Assembly: GCF_010183535.1 (NCBI RefSeq)
Contig: NC_071328.1
Location: 10,354,001 to 10,418,000, forward strand
DNA length: 64,000 nt
Direction: 5' to 3'
Origin: Caenorhabditis remanei
Lineage: Eukaryota; Nematoda; Chromadorea; Rhabditida; Rhabditidae
In this document: one piece after another, positions 37,001 to 49,000 of the stretch
How positions within the stretch are numbered: position 1 is the first letter of the stretch
How the letters are laid out: every line of letters begins with the position of its first letter
Made by a program: the position numbers and the translations under genes
Notes under the pieces: model-generated
Told to the model about the DNA's origin: nothing
Seen by the model: only the letters and a program-made list of their open reading frames with translations
The model's database searches: none

Positions 37001-40000
37001 AATCCTCGATTAATGGACCTCCATCCTTTGACCATTTGACAGATGGATTTGGTAATCCAGTGACCTTACACTCCAAATCAATCACATTTCCAAGAGAAAC
37101 TGACATATCGGAAAGTTCCAGAATGAATTTTGGTGGTTTTCCTTCATCCATCTTTGGTTTTTCGGTTTTTCCAAGAGCCATCTGGACGTGAGCAGTCGCT
37201 TGAGTCTTTGCTTTTCCGTGAGCATTTTCAGCTTCACATCGATAAATTCCTTCGTCACTCATTGTTGATTCCTTGACAGTCAAAGAGCAGGTACCATCTG
37301 GAGATGTCTCCAAAATAGTTCTTGGTCCATTTCTGACAAGTTGTCCGTTTCTGTACCACTTGATTTCTGGGAATGGGTCTCCAGTGACTGCGCATTTCAA
37401 TGTGAAAGTGTCTCCACGATCAGTCCATAAATCAACAAGTCCCTTCGTGAAGAATGGTTCTTCTCCTTCTTTTTTCACTTCTTGCTTTGGTACTTTCACA
37501 TTTACGCTGCAACTTGTGTTGATTGTTCCATGAGCATTCGTGGCAACACAGCGATAAGCTCCAATATCAGCCTCAGTACTGTCATTGATAGCAAGAGATG
37601 CAGTTCCATCATCTTCGTATTGAATTGAGATTCTGGAATCAGCACGAATCGGGAGTCCGTCCTTGTACCAGACGACAGATGCTCTTGGAATCGCATCAAC
37701 TTTGCATGAAAGTCTGATTGGTTGTCCTCCGTTAACTGTCTTGTCTTCCAATGGAGGATTGATTCTTGGAGCATATTCCTTCTTCTTCTCTTCTTCGACA
37801 TTTTCAGTGATTTCAACTTGGTATGTGGCTTGAGTTTCAGCTTGTCCCAACTCGTTGATAGCTACACACATGTATACTCCGATATCAGATTCTTCGAATG
37901 GAGAAATCTTGATACGACAAGCTCCATCAACAGTGTTTCTGATCTCGGTGTGAGCAGTGTGCTCGATCTTCTTACCGTCCTTGAACCATTCAATTTCAGC
38001 AGTTGGATTTGCATCAACATGACATTCAATGAACATTGGATCTCCGACTGGAATTCTTCTGTCCCAAAGTGGAACATTGAATCGTGGTGGATAACGAAGA
38101 TCGTCTCTCATTCCTCCGTCACGATCAGCTCCTTGTTCGAACTCGCATACTGCCTCGTCAGTTCCATTCTCATTTTTGGCGATGCACTTGAGAGTTCCGA
38201 AATCTTCTTCACGAACGTCACGAATAGTGAGACAGTAGTTTCCATCAGCCATATCATCAACAGTGATACGATCGTCGAAAGTGATTGGTTTTCCATTCAA
38301 GTACCATTCTAATGTTGGTTTTGGAAGTCCGCGAACCTTGACATTGAATTCCTTTTTGTCTCCTGGAAGAGCTGCTCCAGTTCTCAATGGAATCACGAAC
38401 TTTGGTTTGGATGGTTGCTCTCCTTGGTCAGTTACAGTAACCTTGCAGTCACTTGAAGCACTTCCAGCTTCGTTCTTTGCAGTGACACGGTATTGTCCAA
38501 TATCACTCTTCTTCGCTGAACGAATTCTCAAAGTAGCAGTTCCATCAAGAGCAATTCTCATTGTGATTCTATCATCCTTCTGAAGTACAACTCCGTCCTT
38601 CTCCCAAATGATTTCTGGGAATGGTTCTCCAGCAACAACACATTGAAGAGTGAGCATATCTCCTTCTTCGACTTCAGTATCTTTGAGTGGAGAAAGGAAA
38701 TTGGCTCCAGAAGTAGCTTCAGCTGGTTTAGGAGCCTTGACATGGACAACTGATCCACTGTAGACTTCTCCCTTGTCATTTCCGAGAACAACACGGTATG
38801 CACCACCGTCGGACTTCTTGGACGATGGAATAAGAAGTGAGAATTCTCCAGATTCTGGGTTCTCTTCGAACTTGAATCCGTCAGCATCTGGTTTCAATTC
38901 CTGTCCATTTTTGTACCACTTGACAACCTTTGGAATTCCATCAACCTTGACCTTCAGCTGAACAGGTTGTGACTCCTCAACATCAATATCCTTCAATCCA
39001 TCAATAATCTTGAGAATATTTGGTTTGACAACAGTGAGAGCAGCAGATGAATCACAGTCTCCGGCAGCATTCGACAATACAACCTTGTAATCAGCTCCAT
39101 CGTCCAATTGAGCCCGGTTAATAGCGAGTTCGTACTTCTTCGGCCCGATCTTCTTAGCTTCCAAATGGCTGTTTGGTTTGATCTCTTGTCCATTCTTGTA
39201 CCATTTGACTTGTCTGACTGAAGCGCTGACTTCGACCTTGAACACATCATCATCTCCTTCTGGAATCTCGATATTCTCGAGACCACGAACGATTTCTGGT
39301 TTCTCGTCAACTTCTCCATTAGCATCACTCTTTGCTTTTCCACTTTCATTGATCACTTCGACTGTGTATTCTCCAGCATCCTTCAAATCAGCTGATGGAA
39401 TTGTCAGTCTATAAGTAGTTTCATCAATCTTTTCAATGATTGCATTGGCTCCAGCACTGATAACATTTGCATCCTTAAGCCATCTGACATCTTCCGGTTC
39501 TCCTTGAATCTTGACTTCAAACACCATTTTGGCTCCCTTTGCAACCACTTGGTCTTCGAGTCCCTTGACGATTTTACAGAGTCCAGCCTTTGCTTTCTTG
39601 ACAGTCAATTGAGCGGATGATTCAGCTTCTCCAGCAGTATTCTCCAATACAATCTTGTAAGTTGCTGCATCGTCGCGAACTGCATTCTTGATAACCAATT
39701 GATATTTAGTGTCAGTTTTCTGTTCGATGATGAATCTGGCATCTGGTTTGATTTCTTGTCCATTTTTGTACCATTTGACAGTTCTTGGTTTCGTGTTGGT
39801 CTCAACTGAGAACTCAGCATTTTCTCCTTCAGTGATCGTTTGATCTTTCAATGGTTTCAAGAATGTAATCTGTGGTTCCACAGTGATCTTTCCATTACTG
39901 TTTGCAGATCCAGCTTCATTCGAAACTTCGACCTTGTAGTCTCCAGTATCTTCAACAACACTCGATGGTATCTCCAAGACATATTTGTTATCATCAATCT

Positions 40001-43000
40001 TTTGAATCTTGATGTTCTTCGCAGCAGCTCCAGACAATTCCTTTCCATTCTTGTACCATTTCACAGTCTTTGGTGATCCAGATGTTTCGATTTCCAATTT
40101 GATTGGAGATCCAATTGGAACAACTTGATCTTGTAGACCCTTGATAATCTTTGGCTCTTCAGCTGGCAATTTGACAGTCAATTTACAGAATGAATCAGCG
40201 GTATTTCCATCATCATCAGTCAACACAACCTTGTATTCAGCTGCATCATCATCACCAGCATCTGGGATGATCAATTGTGGTTTCTTGTCTCCATCACTAC
40301 CGATCTTTGCCTTGTCATCTGGAGTGATCTCCTTTCCATTCTTGTACCATTTCACTTCCTTTGGTTTTTTATTTGTTTCCACTTCAAGTACAACCTTCTT
40401 GCCTTTCGGAACTTCTGTATCTTCCAATCCCTTGACAATGGCAATTCCAGGAAGTTTAACGGTGAGCGCAGCAGAAGAATCAGCATCTCCAGCGTCATTC
40501 GAAAGGACAACCTTGTAATCAGCATTGTCATCGAGCTGAGCATTTGGAATTTCGAGTGAATAGGATCCATCTCCGTTATCTTTAGTCTTGGCATCAGGCA
40601 TCTCCTTTCCATTTTTATACCATTTCACTTGCTTGACTGGTCCTTTTACCTTGACATTGAATGTGGCAGTATCTCCTTGCTTGACGGTAGTTGGAACGAG
40701 TCCAGAAACAATTTCTGGTTTCACCTTATCCTTTCCATCGTCGGCAAGTTTGACAGTGAGAGCAGCTGATGAATCGGCATCTCCAGCGTCATTAGAGATA
40801 ACCACTTTGTAGTCAGCACCATCGTCAACTTGAGCGTTCGGGATTTCGAGAGAATAGGATCCATCTCCATTGTCCTTGGACTTAGCATCTGGAATTTCCT
40901 TTCCGTTTTTGTACCATTTGACTCCCTTGACTGGTCCCTTGACTTTCACATTGAATGTGGCAGTTTCTCCTTGCTTCACAGTTGTTGGAACTAATCCAGA
41001 AACAATTTCCGGCTTGGCGCTGACATCAACCTTTGCCTTCGATTCAATTTCTCCGGCTTCGTTAGCGGCTGTGACACTGTATTCTCCAACATCAGTCTCC
41101 TTGAAGTCTGGGATAGTGAGACGATACTTTCCGTTTCCGAGATCTTCGACTTTTCCATTCTTGATCTCATCTCCATTTTTGTACCATTTCACCTTTGGTT
41201 TTCCTTCAATTTCGACTTCAAGAACCAATGGAGTTCCCTTTGGAACTGATTGATCAGAGAGTCCCTTTTTGAATGATGGGAGACTGATCTTCTCAGCAGC
41301 CTTCGTGACAGTTACAGTAGCCGAAGATTCAACAGAAAGCGAATCAGTTGAGAGAACAACACGGTATGATCCACTATCAGACAGTTCACCACTTTCAATC
41401 TCCAATTTGTATTCTGATTCTGTCACTTGGGTGATCTTTGTGGTCTTCGATGTGCTGACAGTTTCAGATCCCTTGTACCATTTGACAGTCTTTGGTTTAC
41501 CTTCGACTTCAACGGAAAGAAGGATTTTGGTTCCTTGGGTGACCGAGACATCAGTGAGTCCCTTCTTGATCTTGAGAGTCTCAGCTGGGATGACTGTGAG
41601 TGGAGCCTTGCTATTGGCAACTCCAGCGTCGTTCGAAACTTCGATGCGGTAGTTTCCTTGATCTTCGGTCTTCGATTCTTCGATAACAAGTCGTTGAGTT
41701 CCATCATCACTCGATTCAAAGTGTACTCTCTTGTCCTCCTTCAATGGTGTTCCATCCTTGAACCATTTCACATCTGGCTTCGTTCCCGAAACCTTGCATT
41801 CGAACTTGGCTGTCTCAGTCTCCTTGACTTGAATAGCAGAGAGTTCTTTGAAGAATCCGGGTGCAACATGAGAAGGTTCCTTGACTGTAAGAGTAACGTC
41901 ACTCCAAACATCTCCGAATTCATTCGATGCTTCACAACGATACTCATCCATATCAGAAAGCTTAGCATCTGAAACTGTAAGTCTTTGAGTTCCATCATCC
42001 AAATTCTCAATCTTGATTCTATCCGAAGGCTTGAGTTCTTCTCCGTTCTTGTACCATTTGACAGTTGGTTTTGGTTTTCCAGAGATCTTTCCTTCAAGAA
42101 CAGCAGTCTCTCCAACTGTAACAACAGCTGGTTTGACTGGTTGCAAGAAGTCTGGAGCTTCTCCATCAATCTTCGGTGCTCCTTCCAGAGTAACGATAAT
42201 TGGACCTTCAGTCCAAGCACTTCCATACTCATTTTCAGCTTCACATCTGTATTCTCCAGCATCAGACTGAGTGACATTGTCGAAAGTCAATGTAAGAGTT
42301 CCATCATCCTTATGCTCAGCACGAACACGGGCAGACATTTCGACTTCTTTTCCTTCTTTCGTCCATTTGATTTTTGGCCTTGGTTCTCCTTTGACTTTGC
42401 ACTTAAGCACTGCTTGTTGTTTCTCAGTGACAGTGCATGATCGGAGTAATTCAACGAATTCTGGAGCTCCACGTCCGGTGTCGGTTTTGGAAGAAGCGGT
42501 TTCTGAAGAAAAAGATTAATAAAGAACAGATAAAGTCTGAAAACGGAAAAGGGATGGTCACTAAGTGCTACACTACATGCAAACTACAAATTACCTCCGA
42601 CAGTTTCCAACTGTCCAATCTCTTCAAGTTGTCCACTCTCATCAGTGACGTGTTCCTCAACTTTGGCTGCAAACTGAATCTTCAAATCAGCCTTTGTGTC
42701 GGCCTTTCCAGCAACATTGACTGCTTCACAACGGTAAGCACCAACGTCTTCTTTCTTGGCATTTTGAATCGTCAATTTGATGTTTCCATCTTCCAAAACT
42801 TCCAATTGCATGTGTTGTCCAATCTCGACTGGTTGGTCATTTTTGAAGAATTTGATTTGTGGATGAGAGTCTTTGTTAACTTTGCATTCAAGTACAACAG
42901 TATCTCCTTCGGTTGCAAATGTCTCTTTCAACGGTTCAATGAACAATGGTTTCACTTCTTCGGCTGTTTGTTTTTCGAAAGAATACTTTGGAACCTTCAA

Positions 43001-46000
43001 CTCTCCAACAGTTTCATCCTTTCCTGCCTTGTTTGTAGCTTGGCAGGTATACTTTCCGAAATCTGCATTATTCGTGTCCTTGATGATGAGAGTATGTGAT
43101 CCATTCTCTCCCTTCTTCTCAATCACATGTTGGTTATCAATTGCAACTGGAGCTCCATCCTTGAACCATTTCACTTCTGGTTCTGGTTTTCCTTCAACTC
43201 TAACTTCCAACTCAACAGGCTTTCCTTGTTCAACTTCATATGGTTTCAGTCCTTGAACGAACAATGGAGCCTCGATTTCTTCTTGAACAGCCATGTTTGC
43301 AGTTGTCTTTGCTTCTCCAGCTTCATTTGTTGCCTTGCAAGTGTAAACTCCAACATCTTCTCCTCTTGCCTGTTTGATGGTGAGAGTATGATGTCCTGAT
43401 CCCTCATCCTTTGCAAAAATATGAGAGTTGTCGATATTGATTGGTTTATCATCCTTAAACCATTCGACTTTTGGAGCTGGAGTGCCGATAACAGTGACCT
43501 TCAAATCGAGAGTTTCCTGTTCTCTGACTTCCAATGGGCGCAACTTTTGAGTGAATTCTGGAGGAATAGAGTCTCTGATGATTCCAAAGTTGGCAGTTGT
43601 CAATGCTTCTCCAGCTTCATTTCTGGCACGACATGAATAGATTCCGACGTCTCCTTGTCTGGCATCATCGATTGTCAAAGTGAAACTTCCAACAGCTGTC
43701 TGTTTCTGGATGACATGAACATTGTCGATGTTGATTGGAGTGTCATCCTTGAACCATTCGACGGCTGGTTCTGGTTTTCCGACAACCTTCACCGATAACG
43801 TGATTGATTCCTTCTCCTTGACTTCCACTGGAGACAACTTCTCAATGAATTCTGGAGGAACGAGGTCCTTGACAACGGCAAAGTTGGCTTCTGTCTTCGC
43901 TTCACCAGCTGGGTTGGTAGCACGGCAAGCGTACTTTCCAGAATCTTCCATTCTTGCATCTTTGATGGTAATCGAATAGCTTCCAGATCCTTCAACTTTA
44001 GCAATCACATGACTGGAATCAGTCTGAACTGGTTGTCCATCTTTAAGCCATTCTACACTTGGTTCTGGAACTCCCTTCACTGTTACAGACAACGTAGCAC
44101 TTTCATTGATCTTGACTTCGGTTTGAACAAGTTCCTTGACAAATGTTGGTTTCTCAAGAGCTTGAGTGACTTCAGCTTCAGCTGATGATTCAGCAGTTCC
44201 AGCTGGATTTGTGGCTTTGGCTGTATATTTTCCAGCATCAGAAGTTTCAGCTTGCTTCACAACAAGAGTGAATACACCAGTCTCTGGATTCTTCTTAATT
44301 TCATGATTTCCATCTTGACTGACTGGTTTATCATCCTTGAACCATTCAACATCCGGAGCACTTCCACCAACTTTCACTTCCATCTTAATCTCTTCCTTCT
44401 CTTTCACACTTGTCTTTTTCAATCCTTGTTCGAATACTGGAGCATCAACTTTAGTAGTCGTCTTTGATGTAGACGTGGCAGTTCCGATTGAATTGGTGGC
44501 AACTGCTTTGTAAGAAACAATATCTTCTTTTGTCACTTGACTGATAACCATTCTCCAATGAGTATTCGTTTGATCATGCTCAATTGCAATTCTGCTTGAA
44601 GAGGTTATCTTCGTCTCGACTTTAGTAGTTTCCGAGAACGAATAGAAATCAACATGTGGTTGCGGGGATCCTTTGACTGAGCAAGAGAGAATCAATTTCT
44701 CTCCGATCGAGAGCTCCTTATTTTGAAGTTCCTTGGTGAATACTGGTGCTTCGCCTGGAAAAAAGGGAAAAGAGTGCAAAAGTGCGAAGTGGGAAAAGAA
44801 AACCAAAGAAACGAGCAATCAACCGTGGTGAATGGTGGGCTCACGCAAACAGAAAACTCTGGAAGCAAATGGAATAAAATAACCAACCTTGAACAGTCAA
44901 GAATGCTTCGGTCTTGGATGTTCCCTCTGAATTCTCTGCAATGCACGTGTACTTTCCTTGATGAGAAATTTCAGTCGAAGTGATTGTGACCCTTTCGACT
45001 CCTTCCACAGATTCAATCTTGATTGATTCTTGTGAGATTGTCTTCTGAAACAATAAAATTATAAAAACGATCTCAAATATCTTTTCAACTCACATTATCA
45101 TGAAGCCAGCTGACCTTTGGTTTTGGCTCTCCAATAACTTTGCACTCGAGAATAACTTTTTCGGTGGTCTTCGTTGTTTTATCTTGAAGAGCAACAATGA
45201 ATTCTGGAGCCTTGTTCTCAGACTTCTTCTCCAATGACTCAATGACTGTCAAAGTAGCTTCACAAGTGTCTTTTCCAGCGGTGTTTTCAACGATGCAAGT
45301 ATATTTTCCAGCATCTTCTGGAGTGACATTGTCAAGAATGAGCTCTTGAGTGATATGTCCTTCTGGTCCAGTTCTTGTTTGAACCCGAATTCTGGCAATC
45401 AGTTCAATTTCTTTTCCGTCCTTCAGCCACTTGCAGCATACTCCCTTCGTGTCTGGAACAACACATTCGAAAACGGCAGAGTGTCCCTTCTTGGCCTTGG
45501 TATCCTTGATCTTGGTGATGAATTTTGGTGCCATGACTGGGGTTGGAGTACGTTGTACCTCCTCACGAAGACTTTCGTCCTCTGTGAGATCATCTCCAAC
45601 GAATTCCTCAGCTTGCGCTTCACTTTCAGATTCACTGAACATGTCAGATGTGTAGGTGATCATGTTAGCTGTACACGACACTTCTCCCGCATCATTTTCA
45701 GCCTTGCAGATGATTTCTCCGACGTGGAGATCTGGATTGAAGCTGTTGATTGTCAAGATGGATGTCTTATCATCAGTGACAATTGTGTAGAGATCCGAGT
45801 TCAAAATCTCGTTGTTATTGATATACCAAGTGAGACTTGGTTTTGGATCTCCAGTGAACACAACTTTGTGGACAACTTTGGTTCCAGTACGAGCACGAAC
45901 ATTGCTCAGCCATTCCAAGAAATCTGGAGGCTCTCCACGTGGCAGAACAAGCAATGTAGCTTCAGACGTGGCTTTTCCGTACTCGTTGATAGCCTCACAG

Positions 46001-49000
46001 ACGACTTGTCCGGAATAATCACAAGTGATGTCCTTAATGGTGACAGTGTATGTTCCTTTCTCGGAATGAATCTTGATATTCTGAGACTCTTCCAGTTTCT
46101 TTCCATTGACATACCATGAGACAACTGGTTCTGGTTCTCCAAGCAGCACAGCCTTCAACTTCAAAGTATCTCCTTCTCTGCAAGTAGCATCACAAAGAGA
46201 TGTTTCAAATTCAACTGGAATCGGAGCAACCACTTTGAGTGGCCCCTCTATCGTCGCTTCTCCAGCTTTGTTGTAAGCGACACACTTGATTTTTCCAGTC
46301 ATATCAGAAGTGACTCCGTGAATTTTCATGGTGTAAACTCCATTGGCATTCGAGATTTCAGTGTCTTCAGTGGCACATACAAGTTGTCCATTGATATACC
46401 ATTTAACGAATGGAGTTGGATCACCAGTGATCAAAAGTTTGCATTCGAGAGTATCTCCTTCAGTGAGGTTGATTGGAGCAATATCACTTTGGAACGCTGG
46501 TTTGGCCATCGGACGTCCTTTGACAACTCCGAGAGATGCAGAGCATTCAGCAACTCCAAATTCACTCTCTGCCTTGATTGTAATTCTTCCCTTGTCGTCC
46601 AATTTAGTAGTGATGATGCTGAGTTTGAGAGTTCCATCTTCCTCTTCGACCAGCTTGTAATGGTCATCAGATTTGATTTCAACTCCATCCTTAAGCCAAG
46701 TAATCTTTGGTTTTGGCTTGACAGCATTCAGTTTAGCATGCATAAGAGTGAGTTCTCCTTCAGTAACCAAACGATCTTCGAGATTCTTGGCGAATGTTGG
46801 AGCATCTCCAACCTTCTTGACAGCCAATTGGACATCTCTCTTCTTGGATCCAACCGCATTCGTGGCTTCACAAGAGAGTTCTCCAGCTTGTTCTGGGGTG
46901 ACAGCAGCAATCTCAATGGTGTGTTCTCCATCCTTGTCAGTGAGAGTGATGTTTCTGAAATTATACTCATTCACTTCTCTGTCAAACACCAATTAAAACT
47001 TACGCATGCTTGGCAACTGGCTCTCCATTCAGAGTCCATGCAACAGATGGTTCTGGATATCCTTCGACATTTGCTGTGAATTTCACATTATCTCCTTCCT
47101 TTACTTGTCTGTCATCCATGTTTGTTGTGAATTTCGGCACTTCAGTCTTCTTATCAACCTTCAATTGAGCAGTTGCTTCAACCTTTCCAGCTGCATTCAC
47201 TGCTTCTACTCTGATTGTTCCGTTATGTTCCATGAGTGGTTTATGGATACGAATCGATGTTTTTCCAGTCTCATGAACATATTTGACTTTCACTTCTTCA
47301 CTTTGGATCAACTTCTTTTCATTCAAGTACCAAGTCACATTTGGCATTGGTTTTCCAGTTACAATTGCACTGAATTTCACGCTTTCTTCGATCGTTGTCT
47401 CATGATTTTGTGGCGCTTGAATGAACTCAGGCTTCTTGTTTCCTCCGTTTACAGTGACCTTCGCAGATGATTCGCATTCTCCAGCTGCGTTCTTAGCCTT
47501 CGCTGTGAGAGTTCCAGTCATTTCTGGTTTTGCTTCTGCGATAGTGACATGATATGTTCCATCTCCATGATCTACAACCTGGACAGAATCACTCTTTGTA
47601 AGTGGTTGACCATTCAGAAGCCAAGAAACTTCAGTTCCCTGGAATGGACCATCCAATTCAAGATTCCATCGTAGTGGTTCTCCCTCATCAACAGTTTTAT
47701 CCGTGAGTTGAGACTTGAATTTCGGTGCAACAACATTTGGTTCCACTTTGAGATCGGCTTGTTTACTGTCTTGTCCAGCAGAGTTCTGAGCAGTAACCTT
47801 GAGAGTTCCAGTCTGTTCAATCTTTGCATTTGAGATCTTCAAAGTATAAGTATCTTCCGTTTTAATTGTAGTAACAGTTGTCGATTCCTCAACAACTTTT
47901 TCATTGATTGTCCATTTGACAGTTGGTGCAGGAAATCCAGTGATGGTTGCCTTGAATTCAGCAGTTTCTGTCTCCTTGATTGTCACTGACTTTGGTCCAT
48001 CAACAACGATTGGAGTCGTGGATGGTGGATTTACAGTCAACTGCGCAGATGATTCAGAAGATCCGACTTCATTCGAAGCTTCAACTGTAATTTTTCCTGA
48101 ATCTTGAGCATTTGGAATGATTAATGATGATTTGTTCTCCTCGTTTTTGATCGTGATTCCATTCTTTCCATCTTCCAAAAGATTTCCATTCTGGTACCAC
48201 TTGTATTGTGGAGAGTGGAGAGCAATGACGTCCATCTAAAATTATTAAATTTTAATTTATCAGTAGATATATAATCGATGAGATACCTGAACAGTGTCTC
48301 CTTTAGTGACATCCACATCACGAAGTTTATCAGTGAATTCTGGTTTCTTCGTTTCTTTCGGAGTCTCCAAAACCTTCAAATCAGTCTTTGTTTCAACTGA
48401 TCCAGAAGCATTCGAAGCCACAATCGAGACGACTCCACTTCCGAAAACGGTCGTATCAATGGAGCAACGGAACTCGAATTGATCGTCATTCGAGACAGTA
48501 ACTCCTTGAGATTTCGTGATTTCTTTTCCATCCAAAAACCATTTGCATTCGGTCGCGTTTTCAACGACAACCTCGAAATGAGCCAAATCCGTTTTGTTGA
48601 CAGTTTGGGATTTGAGATCTCGGGTCAGTTTTGGCGCTGGAGGCTGAAAAGTTCAAGCGGTCAAAATTGATTGGGAAGAAACCATAATTCTGTATCGTAA
48701 TTTTTTCTCTCAGTTTTTCTTACTCACAGAATCAACACAAACATCTGCTAATCCAGAAATTCCATAAATTTTGACACTTCTTATTGATTATTTTCTTTTT
48801 GAGCTTTTTATTTTATTTCATTTTTTGAATTCTACTTTGTTCAATCAACTTCTGTTCACTGAATCTAATTCAATGTGTCTATTGATGTCATCAAAATTCA
48901 GAAAAATTGTTTTCCGTCATTACTACTGCGCTCAAAATCAAACAAAAGCATACAACACTTCAGCAAAATGATTGGACTATACTTTTATTGAAATTACACC

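Larger units (their letters stand above)
36441..42502 (-). other. unc-89: unc-89 6,062-nt exon encoding about twenty Ig domains
   Basis: A single uninterrupted exon of 2,020 codons (window residues 3524-5544). Many central domains share KWYKNG(K/Q)E, ADYKVVLSNDAGD and DSSAALTV, and several lack the usual Cys pair. The C-terminal third returns to Cys-containing domains (GTYRCVATNENGSA, GIYRVIATNPSGTA). It ends at a GTAAGT donor after APKLIEPLENLR. Confidence 0.97.

Noticed and set aside
37722..38312. 196-codon plus-strand frame inside the giant Ig exon.
   Set aside because: Antisense of conserved Ig coding sequence; composition and lack of splice context mark it as a shadow.
45346..47079. Plus-strand frames of 257 and 253 codons (45346-46119, 46318-47079).
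   Set aside because: Antisense to well-supported unc-89 Ig exons with consistent splice phases; no domain similarity.
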